64,000 bases of DNA, from positions 45,467,264-45,531,263 of the forward strand of contig OZ020269.1 in NCBI GenBank assembly GCA_963971225.1, in the 5' to 3' direction. The notes beneath the pieces were generated by a model that was given only the letters and a program-made list of their open reading frames with translations, did no database searches and was not told the DNA's origin. This DNA comes from Melieria omissa (lineage: Eukaryota; Arthropoda; Insecta; Diptera; Ulidiidae). The translations under genes were made by a program, and so were the position numbers. Positions within the stretch are counted from its first letter, which is position 1, and every line of letters starts with the position of its first letter. This document shows, in pieces, positions 10,392 through 20,560 of this stretch.

Positions 10392-12596
10392 TCAATGAAG
10401 GGAAGTCTGTGGTGGGGAAGATGTGGTTTGTGTGAAGTAATCCTCACAATGTTTTTCACTCGGAGAAGGTATTTTTATTTTTGTGTCGATTTCTTCCATC
10501 TTCCACAGTCGTTCAATTGCGTCTTCCAATTTGTCGTCTGTAACCATTCCACATGTCAGGTGAGTTGATAAACATTCTGCACCTAGCAAAATATCAATTT
10601 TCTCAGATCTGTGAAATGCAGGATCAGCTAGTTCAATGTTTTCTGGTATTTTCCAATTATTTATTTGTAAGTGTTGTGAGGGTTGTTCCGATACGATCTG
10701 TGGGAGAACGTAGGCTTCCATGACTACCTTGAAGTTGTTAGATCTTGACTCTATTGTAAGCGCTATTCGACGGTGGGTGTTCATTCTGCCCTTTCCGATA
10801 CCTTCGATGCTAATTGCCGCAGATCCAGCCCTTAGGTTAAGGTTCTTCACCAATCGGTCCGTTACCAAATTTACTTGTGAGCCTGAATCCAACATTGCAC
10901 GACATTCAGTGGAGTTTCCGTTGCTGCCAGAGGCAATGACTCGGGCTGTACCCAACAGAACGTAGCCTCGCCTCCCAAGCTGAACTGCTGTGGCTAGAGA
11001 AGCTGAGTTAGGTAGTTCTTCGGATGTTGTCGTAGTTTGGCTCGAATTTATGGACTCAGAGACTGATATGGCAGCTATGTGTTGTTCTTCCACTGCTCCC
11101 TTGTCTTTATGTAGTAAGGTATTGTGCTTTTCATGACACTTGAGACAATTACCATATGAACATTGACTTGATCTGTGTCCCCGCTTTAAACAATTGAAGC
11201 AAAGATTGTTGTGTTTTACTAATTCCATTCGTTGTAGAACCGGCAGCAGCTTGAACTCGGGGCATGCAAACAGTGGGTGATTGTTGTTACAAACTGCGCA
11301 TTCTTTTGTGGGCCTTGTTGCTGCCAAGCCTGTGGTGCCTTGTCGTGTCATTTTATCCTTCGAGCTTAAGGATTCCAACGTCTGGAATCTGGCTTCCAAA
11401 AATTTTAGAAATGCACCAACTTCTTGTTGTTCCTTTGGTGACGTCAATGATTGTTCATAGAGTGCATGCGTTTGCCGATCTAGTTTTTTTACGAAAATAT
11501 ATAACAGTATCGGATCCCATGTGCTGACATCAACTCTCACGTTCTGCAGCGCAAATAAGCATTCTTGTGTAGTGTCATGAAGTTCCCTTAGGTGATGCGC
11601 GGTGGGTGCTGCAGTCGGCTGACCTAGTAACTTGTGGATGATAGTATTCACTAAGATCCTCTTATTGTTGTATCGTTCTATTAGCAGATTCCAAGCCGTG
11701 TCATAGTTCTCATCGGTTAGTGCTAAATGTTGAATGAGTCGTTCAGCTTCGGATGTGATATTAGTCTAGAGATACCACATCTTCTGGACCTTCGGTAGGG
11801 GCTGCACGTGAACCATTTGACTGAACATATCGTGGAATTGTTGCCACTTCAGGTAGTCTCCATCAAACTTTGGTATGGTCACTTTAGGCAGCGGGAGCGC
11901 ATTTGTGCTTACATGAGTTGATGTTGGCTGTACAGGCTCCACTTCGCTTTTTATTGTGAGTTCTGTTATATGTTCTTGTACTAGAGCTTCTAGTTCTAAA
12001 TATTCCTCGAAATCGTAGCCTGCAGTTGCTGGATCCTCATGCATATCCCATATCTCGAAATTTAATGCCTCTATTTGTTGCCAAAACTGCTTGATTGTTT
12101 GGCATTTGACCTTGTAATATGCGGACGATTGTTCAGTGAGCAATACTGTGCCCAAAAATCTCCTCAATGATACTATCGATGCGTTTTGTCGTCTGATTAA
12201 GCCATCAATCTTTGTCCCTTGCTTTTGGGTTTTCTTCAGTTGATCATGTTCGGATGGTTCCATGGCGAAAACTTGAGTTGTGCTTGCACTTGCGCTTGCC
12301 GTATTGCGTATTTCTTCAATTTTTTTTTCAAAATGAGCCGTGTATTCGTGCACTACATTGCTAATCTCCGTGTAGTAGGTAAAGTATTGATGTTGGAGAG
12401 GAATTCTCTTCAGTGTCCTAATGGCGTTGTCGTTTGCTTCGAACTCCTCATAACGGGTCACGATCCGCTTGAGTCGTTCCTCGAAGTACTCCTTCGATGC
12501 TTTTCTTGCGTTTGAGTCCTTTTTGTAGTTAACCACTACTTGCTGGATTTCTTTTCCCACAACCTGCTGCAGCTTTATTAGTTCGTCGAATTCCAT
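10392..12596 (-). pseudogene. gag: BEL-1 gag and protease, one in-frame stop
   Basis: The start ATG at 12596 lies only 35 bases inside the 5' LTR, as usual for BEL/Pao. The N-terminal half is helical and charged, then reaches a DUF1759-like core (PKFDGDYLKWQQFHDMF). An in-frame TAG at 11766-11768 interrupts it; the same frame reopens immediately. Next come a C-x2-C, C zinc region (ECAVCNNNHPLFACP), a CCHC knuckle (CFNCLKRGHRSSQC) and the aspartic protease with MLDSGSQVNLV (DUF1758-type). Gag forms the particle and the protease processes it. Apart from the one stop, the frame is open for about 2.2 kb. Confidence 0.9.
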
Positions 12597-12611
12597 GGTC
12601 GAAGTGTGATA

Positions 12612-12629
12612 CTTGAGACGGGGTCACCA
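12612..12629 (-). promoter_or_regulatory. BEL-1 primer-binding site candidate
   Basis: Two bases inside the 5' LTR the minus strand reads TGGTGACCCCGTCTCAAG. TGG at this spacing is the expected start of a tRNA primer-binding site. I cannot assign the tRNA. Confidence 0.6.
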
Positions 12630-12631
12630 AA

Positions 12632-13133
12632 TGTTTATGTAAGTAAATATCACTTCTGGTCGTATCACCAGAGTGTAAGCACAGTGCGAAAACAGTACTT
12701 GAACTGTGTCGCCTTGGAGAACAATGGTAGTTAAACGCTGTGAAGTTGTGTTGCCACTGTGTCTTTATTGATTATCGAACCCTTATTTATATTGACAATA
12801 TTGCTTACATGCTAAAATATACATAAATACAAAACCCAAAATCCAAAATTGCATAAATGCACAATATGCTAAGAATAATAACAATAATAAGACCCAAAAT
12901 ACCAAAATTGCATAAATGCACAATATGCTAAGAAATAATAACAACAAGGTAAAAATGCCTAACTTGCATCAATATTGCAGCGGTCAATGTCTGCTTACAT
13001 AAACACACAAACATCAAAATACCAAAGTTGCATAAATGCACAATATGCTAAGAAATAATAACAACAAGGTACAAATGCCTAACTTGCATCAATATTGCAG
13101 CGGTCAATGTCTGCTTATATAAACACACAAACA
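12632..13133 (-). repeat. BEL-1 5' LTR (502 bp)
   Basis: The intact partner of the LTR at 4528-5401, with TG...CA ends and the duplication ATACG immediately outside (13134-13138). It carries two copies of a unit of about 120 bp beginning ACCAAAATTGCATAAATGC, the same organisation as in the other LTR before the solo-LTR insertion. Confidence 0.93.
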
Positions 13134-13304
13134 ATACGCCTAGATATTTAACCTCCTGGAATTCTATTCTTATTCCATCCAAAGTGATTGGTCTAAGAGC
13201 ATAAAGTTTCGTATACTCGTATACTCCTTGTAAAGGGTACTATGGTGGTTTTTTCTGGATTAATATTCAGCCCCACCTTAGTACACCACCTCTAAGTTAC
13301 TCTT
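13134..13304 (-). pseudogene. Element A, RT segment after the catalytic motif
   Basis: On the minus strand this encodes GLNINPEKTTIVPFTR and, in a shifted frame, EFQEVKYLGV. These are the RT motifs that normally follow YADD in LOA-type elements. It joins the 3286-4527 piece across BEL-1 (the ATACG duplication) and the 24063-24998 piece across B (the AGTTACTCTT duplication at 13295-13304). This proves the two pieces were one element. Confidence 0.85.
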
Positions 13305-15264
13305 TTTTTTTTTCCTTGTTCACTCCTCACTGGAGCATATGGCCTCAACAAGACTCTTCCATCGTACACGATTCTGGGCTGTTGTTTTTGCGCCGTCCCA
13401 TGTGATATTGGCATCGGCTAGCTCGCGCAGGGTCGACCTTCTCCAAGTGTTTTTTTTTGGCGTCCACGACTTCTACTTTCTTTCGGGTTCCAGTCCAGTG
13501 CCATTCTCGTGATGCTGTTGGGCGGTTTCCTTAGTGTATTACCTATCCATTTCCATTTTCTGCGTTTTATTTTCTTCAGAAAATATTCCTCCTTTGTAGT
13601 CTTCTACAGCGCGTCATTGCTAATTGTCGTGGGCCAGAATATCCTGCAGATGGTTCGCAGGCATTTGTTGACGAAAGATTGTAGCCTCTGGGTGATGGCA
13701 TTCGAGACTAGCCATGTTTCGCTTCCGTATAAGAATGTCGACTTCACGGCGACACCCCTCTCTCCTGACTCCTGCGTTGGTGGTGAAAGGGTCACTGATG
13801 TTGCCGTTATGTAGTACTGCCAGTTCGGAGTCCTCGTACAATGCTCTGATGAGCCGAATTAGTTTCTGGGGAACCCCCTTTCTACTCAATGCTAGCCAAA
13901 TTGCGCTTCTTTTTATTGTGTCGAATGCTTTTTTGAAGTCGATGAACAACATGTACAGCGGGGAGCGCCACTCAACTGATTCCTCTACTATGATGCGGAG
14001 TGTGTTAGCTTGGTCAACACAGCTCCGATGAGGGCAAAAGCCAGCTTGCTCATCTCTTAGGGCGTTCTCGACACATTGTAGTCTTCCTTGTATAATTGTG
14101 GCTATTATCTTGTAGATGGTGTTGAGTAGGGTTATTCCTCTCCAGTTGCCGCAGTCCCGCAAGTCTCCCTTCTTCGGCAGCTTTACAATGATGCCTTTTG
14201 TCCATGACGGAACCAGCTTCTCCCTGTCCCAGGCAGTAGAAATGTGAGGATGGAGGATTTCAGCTGATGTTTGGGGGTCGGCAAGCATTAGCTCTGGTTG
14301 TATGCTGTCTACACCCGCAGCTTTGTTTAGCTTCAGCTTTAATGCATCCCTAATCTCCGCTATGCTAGGGCAGGTTGTTGCTATTTGGTTGTTGGTTTTA
14401 GTGCTGCCCACCTCGCAGCTGCCCTCATCGTTTGAAGCGATGTTGCTGACTGATTCGAAGTGTTCTTTCCATCTAACGAACTTGGTCATCATTGCACGTT
14501 AGTAATGGACCACTCAGATCCCTAATTGGCTGGTTTCTATTACTTGGTTGGTTGGTTAGGCGCCCAACTAAGCGATACAGCTGTCTCATATTGTTGGCTC
14601 CTGCTGCCGCTTCGGCATCACAGACGAGGTTTTCCATGAACTTTCTCTTATCATTTCTGGCCGATTTCTTGACTAGCTTTGCGGCTTCTCTGTGGGCTGG
14701 CCTCACAGCATCGTCATTGATAAGTTGCCTTTTGAGTTCATTTCTGCGCTGGATGATACCCCAAGTAGTGTCTGAGATCCAAGGTTTGGAGCCTGTAGGC
14801 TTTACTGTGCCAAGTTTTTCTTGTGCGACTTGCCTGAACGTGGCATTTGTAGCCTCCCAATCGGTGTTACTTTGATTTGTGAGCAACTTCCTGCGAAAGG
14901 CGCTGGCCACTTCCTTTCTGGTGACGGCATTGCGCATTAGTTGTACATTTAAGCGCTTGTATCTGCGTTGCGTGTCAGTTTTCTTTCTAAATTTCAGCTT
15001 GATCTTTATGTCACCGGTGATGAGTTCATGGTCGCTATCTATGTCAGCTCCCCGTCTGTTAATAATAATAATAATAATTGATTGGCACGACAGCCCGCTT
15101 ACGCGAGACTAAGGCCTAGCTTCCCGCAACCACCCGTGTTGTGCGTGTGAATTTTGTACGCGGGTGGAAGGGACCTACAGTTCTATCCCCGTCTGTTCCT
15201 GACATCAAGTAGCGAACCCCTCCACCTCCTGCTCACGCAAATGTGGTCTATTTGGTTGCGTGTA
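13305..15264 (-). pseudogene. Element B (RTE-like non-LTR), RT and 3' part
   Basis: The 3' end is a poly(A) run (poly(T) on plus at 13303-13313) beside a 10-bp target duplication AGTTACTCTT (13295-13304 and 24053-24062). The encoded protein, in pieces at 14473-14937, 13620-14492 and about 13310-13795, has the endonuclease end (DHIC, SDHEL), then RT motifs GNWRGITLLN, EQAGFCPHRSC, FIDFKKAFDTI and GVRREGC, and a C-terminus with LYGSETWLV and RTICRIFWP. About 13750 the protein jumps from GVRREGC straight to the C-terminal part, so the block with the YADD catalytic motif is deleted. No RNase H. The motif style is RTE/CR1-like; the exact clade is unsure. Confidence 0.8.
15061..15186 (-). mobile_element. 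SINE-like or 3'-end insertion (126 bp) in element B
   Basis: The insert interrupts the endonuclease end of B and is flanked by an 11-bp duplication CCCCGTCTGTT (15050-15060 and 15187-15197). On the minus strand it ends in an (ATT)n tail (15061-15080 on plus). Its body has no ORF. Size, tail and duplication fit a SINE or a strongly 5'-truncated non-LTR 3' end. I see no clear A/B box promoter. Confidence 0.75.
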
Positions 15265-15915
15265 AATTAGTGATTGGGCACTATATGCCCGTTTTTAAAA
15301 TCAAACTGCGAAGTTTTACTAGGGACTATGTCCCAATTTTGTAACTGTTTATTGAATTAAGCGCTATGCGCTCCTTTTCGTTACAGAGTACTTCAAAAAC
15401 TAAAAACTAATTCCTTATTCTACCCTTCTTTTATATCTTTTCTTGGCTGTGTTTGGCACGTTGTTATTGTTGTTGATCTGGCTGCTGGCGCTGGTGCTGA
15501 CACAGGTGCAAATTTGATTGTGGGAAACGGTTCGTTCTCACCGTAGCATGCGGTGTCATGATTACACCACGGTGGATGCTGCTGATGACATTGGCACAGG
15601 TGCAATTGGAAGTTGACGAATTGCACCGTGGGAAGAGGAGCTTTCTCAGTCGATCCGCCGAGCTGCTGAGTTGTCGTCTGCCAATCCCAAGAATTGAGTC
15701 GCGTCTGAATGTGGGAACTACGGTTTAGTCACGTAGCGTTTGTGGGATGTTGACACAGGTGCAAGTAGGAATTTGCCGAATTGTGGGATGTTGACACAGG
15801 TGCAAGTAGGAATTTGCCGAATTGTGGGATGGGGAGCTTTCCCAGGTGATCTGTTATGGTTATGCTACAGATTGGTCACGTAGCATTCCGGTGTTGTGGG
15901 AGTCATGTGCTAACT
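15265..15915 (-). repeat. Errantivirus I 3' LTR (651 bp)
   Basis: On the minus strand it begins AGTTAGCACATG and ends CACTAATT, the AGTTA...TAATT type of insect errantiviruses. The partner is 22681-23331 with equal length; I find only two differences (plus strand TATATGCC versus TATGTGCC, CTACAGATT versus CTACGGATT). The 4-bp target duplication is TGTA (15261-15264 and 23332-23335). A minus-strand TATAAAAG (15428-15435) and AATAAA (15348-15353) mark a probable promoter and poly(A) signal. The U3 region repeats CACAGGTGCAA four times, two of them in a 44-bp tandem repeat. Confidence 0.95.
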
Positions 15916-17406
15916 GCCCCCCCTGTAAGTCGAGACCGTCCGCGGTCGCCTTAATGATTTCGGCCATAACTTTCCTTTGATGGACTGCGTTGATTTTACG
16001 TTTGACTGCTCTTAATTTTCTGTATACCAGGATAATGCAAAAGGTGATTAGAATGATTAACAGTACTGTTCCTCCTTGGATCGAGCGAGTTTGAATAATG
16101 CTGTGCAATTCTTTAACGTGGCCAACATTCCTTAAATGAATTTGATGTAAGTACGGTAGGCTTATGATTTCTAGATGCTCCGTAAAGTTTACAAATTGAG
16201 TTGAAGGAGTTCCTGGCCGGAGTGTTGCCATCCTTTTCTCGTTCACAAAGATTGTGCCATTAATGTTGACTTCCTCCTCGAAAGTTATTAAAAAAGTGCC
16301 GCTTATTGTGACCGATGAATTCTTCTCCTCTTGAACTTTGACCGTGTTATCATTTATGATAATTAATCCGCTGTCGACTTTGTTTATTGGGTCAAGTTTG
16401 TTGAATGTTGTTTTACAATTTGCCTTATGGTTATTGAATAGTTGTTTGACGCATGCGGCCTCTGTTAGTGTTTTACAAAAATTGGCTGTAAGCGCTGTTG
16501 TGCAGTTTGTAACAGGAATTACTATATTGCCGCAGTCTGCAACAGTGTTGGTCTCCAAAAGTATGGTCTTTTCGCCGTGTGCCACAGGGAAAACCCTAAC
16601 TAAACTACATAGTTTCTGTATCCTAGGAAACTTAATTATAAAGTGGATTAATTCCTTATTCTGCAAAATTTATATTTTGGAGTTGCTTATAATATCGCTT
16701 ATGCTAACATTTGAGGTGTGTTCAGTGACCAGTATTTTAGCAATTTCTTCTGTGTCGAGAATGACAGGGTTTACTACATTTAACTTGGCCAAAAGCGTTG
16801 AATAAATAACATTATCTAAATCTGTTATGATTGCCGCATTCCTGGCTGTTAGTAGCTCAAATAAATGTGCCCTATCTATTTCTGTTTCCTTTGTGTTCTT
16901 CAAAATTTTGTTTACTGTTTGAGTGAGTTGATTAATCTGTGGTTGTATTTGCGTATTTATAGAAAATTGTCGTTCGTTGGCTTCAATAAGCGCTTCTTCC
17001 TTGTTTTTAACTTCGTTAAAATCGTCAAAGTCGGGTGTTCCTGCAATATATTTGAGTGCCGTACCAATAATATTTATACTTCTAGCATGTCTATGATGAA
17101 TTCGTAGGGTGTTGATTAGTCGAAAAATCCGGTCAATGCCCGATTGGAGAAGGTTCCTTATATATGAGTGAGGAAAAACCTCAAGTATTGCTTTGGTTTC
17201 CTCTGAAACGATTTCGTAGTTTGTTAGGTTATACAATGCGTTATGTATTCGTATTCCCCCCAAACTGCTACTTTTCCGTCCATTATTGGTATGTAATTTG
17301 ATTGTGAAAAGTCAGTTATCTTCTTGTCAGTTATCGTCTTGCTGTCCATTCCGCGGATTCCTAGTAGTAATATTAATAATAATACTCTGTAAAAAATTAA
17401 AAACAA
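15860..17406 (-). pseudogene. env: Errantivirus I env, one frameshift and one stop
   Basis: Gypsy-type envelope glycoprotein. The N-terminal frame (17224-17406) starts with a hydrophobic signal-like segment (LIFYRVLLLILLLG). It shifts frame at a run of six C on plus (17256-17261), continuing as 16670-17263 with a basic RHAR site and a hydrophobic IIGTALKYIAGTPDF segment in the place of the fusion peptide. An in-frame TAA at 16670-16672 interrupts it; the same frame continues (15860-16669) to a transmembrane helix (TVLLIILITFCIILVY). The C-terminus runs through the polypurine tract and 56 bases into the 3' LTR. Both lesions are single-site, so sequencing error at the homopolymer is possible. 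Errantiviral env is normally translated from a spliced RNA. Confidence 0.9.
15916..15930 (-). promoter_or_regulatory. Errantivirus I polypurine tract
   Basis: Minus-strand ACAGGGGGGGC lies directly against the AGTTAG start of the 3' LTR, the expected plus-strand primer. It is translated within env. Confidence 0.8.
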
Positions 17407-17470
17407 AAATTAAATTTATTTATAGTAGTAAAATTTTTGTTTTTATTTTTTTTTTTGTTTTTTTGTTTTT
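17407..17470. other. T-rich env-pol spacer
   Basis: A short low-complexity spacer (T runs on plus, A runs on minus) between the pol stop and the env leader of errantivirus I. A splice acceptor for env RNA could lie in or near it, but on the minus strand it is A-rich rather than pyrimidine-rich, so I cannot place one. Confidence 0.4.
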
Positions 17471-20400
17471 TTACCTTAAGTTACTTTTATGAATCTTTCT
17501 ATTATCTATTAAAACGGTTGATCCTAGATCCTTTTGTATCGTTTTTTCTATAAAAACCTTAGAAAACTTATTACCTATTCTTTTATTAGTCCTAACATAG
17601 ACTTTGTCCCCTGGATTAAATCTTTGTGTAACTTTACCCTTATTATGCCTTTCCAATTCATTTTTCTGGGCTTTTATTAATCTTGCTATTATTTCAGTTT
17701 TAAGATCCCTGGGTATGGCGCATATTAACTCAATAGGCTTCCACCCGGTTACCGAATGAATGGATCTATTGTATTTTGAAGTGGCAAGAAGTATTAACTC
17801 CTCAGTATCGTTTATAGCTTGCTCCAGCTTAGTGCATCTAGCAATTTCAGTCAGAGTGCTATGGAATCTCTCTATCTGTCCATTTGTTGTGCTATGGAAA
17901 GGAGGTGTTGTGAAAATGTCCGCGCCAAAATGGTCTTTCAAAAGGGACTTAATTGTTTGAGAATTTAACGACTTTTCATTGTCAAAGGTTACATTTTTCG
18001 TGTTCTGAAAGCAATTGAGAATCTGAAGTAGAGCCTGTTTAACGTCCACAATGGCTCTTGATTTAATAGGAATAACAATGGCAAATTTTGAGAATTTGTC
18101 TATGCTAGTTAAAAAGTGATGTTTATCAGTGGAATAGATGTCCATATGTAGCATCTCTCCAGGACGAGTTGGTATCGGGGTTTTCCCTATTTCTGGGTTA
18201 GGTGGACGTCGCTGATATTTGGCCTCCTTGCAGATTTTACAATTTGACACAATTGCTTTTAATTTCCTTCGCATGTGTGGAAAGTAATAATCATTCATAA
18301 CCTGTTTCATGTTTTCCTGGATAGAGCGATGTGCTCTGTTGTGTTCCATTGCTAATATTTCATCTTGATCATCATTGTTGAAAACATCAGCTACTTGTTT
18401 TGTTGTATGACGAAATTTTACTGATGGAAATTTTCCTATAATTTCGTTTTGAATTTTCCCTAAAATTGGTAAATCGCAAAGGATACCGTTAACGACGTCA
18501 GGATTTATGCATTCCCCAATTACTGCTACAATGTCCTGTAATGTTTTAAATGTAATCCTATGTCTAATTTTTGACTTAAAAATAATTTTTGTTGCTTTTG
18601 ATAAGGTGTTTCCTTCCTCTAGTATTATTTGATTTCGGAATGAATTCACTGGGGTTTCAACCGTTGGAATGATTTCCGACGAGGATTCCTCACTGTGCAT
18701 CGTGACAGATGACGAATCTTTTTCATACTCCATGGTATTTATGTGTTGTCGAGATAATGCATCGGCAACAACGTTATCTTTCCCTGGTTTGTAAAAAAAT
18801 TTGGGTGAAAATTCCTCGACAAATGCCCTCCAACGTTTAATCTTTGTGTTGGGATTTCTATCTGAGACCGCAAAGGTCAGAGGTTGATGGTCAGTGAAGA
18901 TGTTTAATTGTCTGACTCCATATAAATAATTTCGGAGCTTTTGAAGTGCCCATACAATTGCCAAAAGTTCCCTTTCATTGGTGGCATAGTTCTCTTCCGT
19001 GGATGATAACGTTCTTGATATCATTGTTATTGGTCTACCTCCCTGTGATAATACTGCACCAATGGCGTGCGCTGATGCGTCGGTTGTTAGGTCAAAAGGT
19101 TTTGTGTGTTCAGGGTATAAAAGAAGTACGTCTTCGGAGGACAAAATTCGCTTTACTTTTTCGAAGGCTAATAATGCGTCATTGTCTAAATCAATTTTAA
19201 CATTTTTCGACGTATTGGCCCCTATTTGGCCATTCTCTCCCCTTAAATATTTTGTAAGTGGTTTCACTATAGCGGCGTAGTCCTTAATGAATCTTCTATA
19301 GTAGCCTGATAACCCTAAAAATGATCGAAGGCCCCGAAGATTGGTAGGTAGCTTATAATTAATTATATCCTTAACTTTGTCAGGGCATGTTTTTATTCCT
19401 TCCTTAGATACTACAAATCCAAGAAACTCAACCTCTTCTTTAAAAAATTTGGATTTTTCTATTGAAACGCGCATATTTGCTTCGTAAAGCCTGGTTAAAA
19501 TTCTTTCAATATCTTCATAGTGTTGTTCTTCACTATTTGAGAATATAATTACATCATCGATGTAAACGTGGCAGCATTTCCCTATTTCGTTCCTTAAGAC
19601 GTCGTCAATTGTTCTCTGAAAAATTCCAGGAGCATTCTTCAAACCAAATGGAAGTCTACAAAATTCATATTTCCCATTATTTACGGAGAATGCTGTCTTT
19701 TCTCTATCTTTTTCGGCTAATTTGATCTGGTGGAACCCAGATTTCAAATCAAGAGTTGTAAAGAGTGTCGATTTCCCCATATTTGCTAATATAACAGACG
19801 TGTCAGGGATTGGATATTTATCAGGAACTGTCTTATCGTTTAATTTTCGAAAATCAATTACCATACGCATCTTTTTTTGGCCATTTTCATCTAATCCTTT
19901 CTTGTCGACAACCCATATGGGATTGTTGTATGGTGACCGAGACTGGCGAATGATACCATCTCGCAACAAGTTAGAAATTTCTTTATTTACAAATTCTGAA
20001 GCTGCTATTGGGTAAGGGTATGCTCTAGAATAAACTGGTTCATTATCTGTAGTTCTTATTGTAGCAACTACATTTGTATTGAATGGTAATGCTTCGTTCG
20101 GACTTGCGAAAACCTTAGAGTGTCTTTTTAGAATGTCTGTAATGCGTTCATCCTTACTTGACTCATTAGAATTGTTTTCATGTGGCATCACATTATTTAT
20201 GTTTTTACAGTCATAATATTTTAAATGCTCTTTACCGCCATTATAGTGTAAAATTCCGGTCTTTAAGTCCAAGTTCGCACCGATTCCTTTCAAAAAATCG
20301 AAGCCGATAATGCCATCAAATGTCTTTAAGCCGGAAAGAAGAAAGAAGGTTGAATTTTTCCCGAAAATATTCACTAAACATTTTTCTTTTATTTCAGTGG

Positions 20401-20560
20401 TTGCATGGATGGATTGAACCTTAAATGGTTTTTTAATTTCTTTTATCCCTTTTAGGTTTTCATTGTATTTTATATAATTTTTTTCTGCTCCTGTATCGAT
20501 TAGTAACTTAATTGGTCGTCCTGCCAACTCCCTGCTTACGTATGGCAGGAGCGACTTTCG
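17471..20560 (-). CDS. pol: Errantivirus I pol polyprotein (intact)
   Basis: A frame of about 1,020 codons without interruption. Protease DTGA is near residue 12, RT motifs LDLKSGFHQI and RLPFGLKNAPGIFQ precede YIDD near residue 320, RNase H starts with LTTDASAHAIGAVLS, and integrase has an H-H-C-C finger (HNRAH...CKICKEA), then HMDIYS, FDNEKS and NGQIERFHSTL for DDE. It overlaps the end of gag in the -1 frame, with no ATG of its own, implying Gag-Pol synthesis by -1 ribosomal frameshifting. Stop at 17471-17473. All catalytic motifs are present, so this enzyme set looks functional. The 5' boundary within the overlap is approximate. Confidence 0.93.
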   Translation of the reverse strand, partial: RKSLLPYVSRELAGRPIKLLIDTGAEKNYIKYNENLKGIKEIKKPFKVQSIHATTEIKEKCLVNIFGKNSTFFLLSGLKTFDGIIGFDFLKGIGANLDLKTGILHYNGGKEHLKYYDCKNINNVMPHENNSNESSKDERITDILKRHSKVFASPNEALPFNTNVVATIRTTDNEPVYSRAYPYPIAASEFVNKEISNLLRDGIIRQSRSPYNNPIWVVDKKGLDENGQKKMRMVIDFRKLNDKTVPDKYPIPDTSVILANMGKSTLFTTLDLKSGFHQIKLAEKDREKTAFSVNNGKYEFCRLPFGLKNAPGIFQRTIDDVLRNEIGKCCHVYIDDVIIFSNSEEQHYEDIERILTRLYEANMRVSIEKSKFFKEEVEFLGFVVSKEGIKTCPDKVKDIINYKLPTNLRGLRSFLGLSGYYRRFIKDYAAIVKPLTKYLRGENGQIGANTSKNVKIDLDNDALLAFEKVKRILSSEDVLLLYPEHTKPFDLTTDASAHAIGAVLSQGGRPITMISRTLSSTEENYATNERELLAIVWALQKLRNYLYGVRQLNIFTDHQPLTFAVSDRNPNTKIKRWRAFVEEFSPKFFYKPGKDNVVADALSRQHINTMEYEKDSSSVTMHSEESSSEIIPTVETPVNSFRNQIILEEGNTLSKATKIIFKSKIRHRITFKTLQDIVAVIGECINPDVVNGILCDLPILGKIQNEIIGKFPSVKFRHTTKQVADVFNNDDQDEILAMEHNRAHRSIQENMKQVMNDYYFPHMRRKLKAIVSNCKICKEAKYQRRPPNPEIGKTPIPTRPGEMLHMDIYSTDKHHFLTSIDKFSKFAIVIPIKSRAIVDVKQALLQILNCFQNTKNVTFDNEKSLNSQTIKSLLKDHFGADIFTTPPFHSTTNGQIERFHSTLTEIARCTKLEQAINDTEELILLATSKYNRSIHSVTGWKPIELICAIPRDLKTEIIARLIKAQKNELERHNKGKVTQRFNPGDKVYVRTNKRIGNKFSKVFIEKTIQKDLGSTVLIDNRKIHKSNLR

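Noticed and set aside
11766..11768. Programmed stop readthrough in BEL-1 gag
   Set aside because: The element has several other lesions, so a simple nonsense mutation is the easier reading.
13115..13121. TATATAA on the minus strand as the BEL-1 promoter
   Set aside because: It lies only about 12 bases from the LTR start, too close to serve a U3 promoter.
15420..15626. Identical 68-codon minus frames at 15420-15626 and 22836-23042
   Set aside because: They are the same position in the two LTRs of errantivirus I; duplication reflects the LTRs, not gene conservation.
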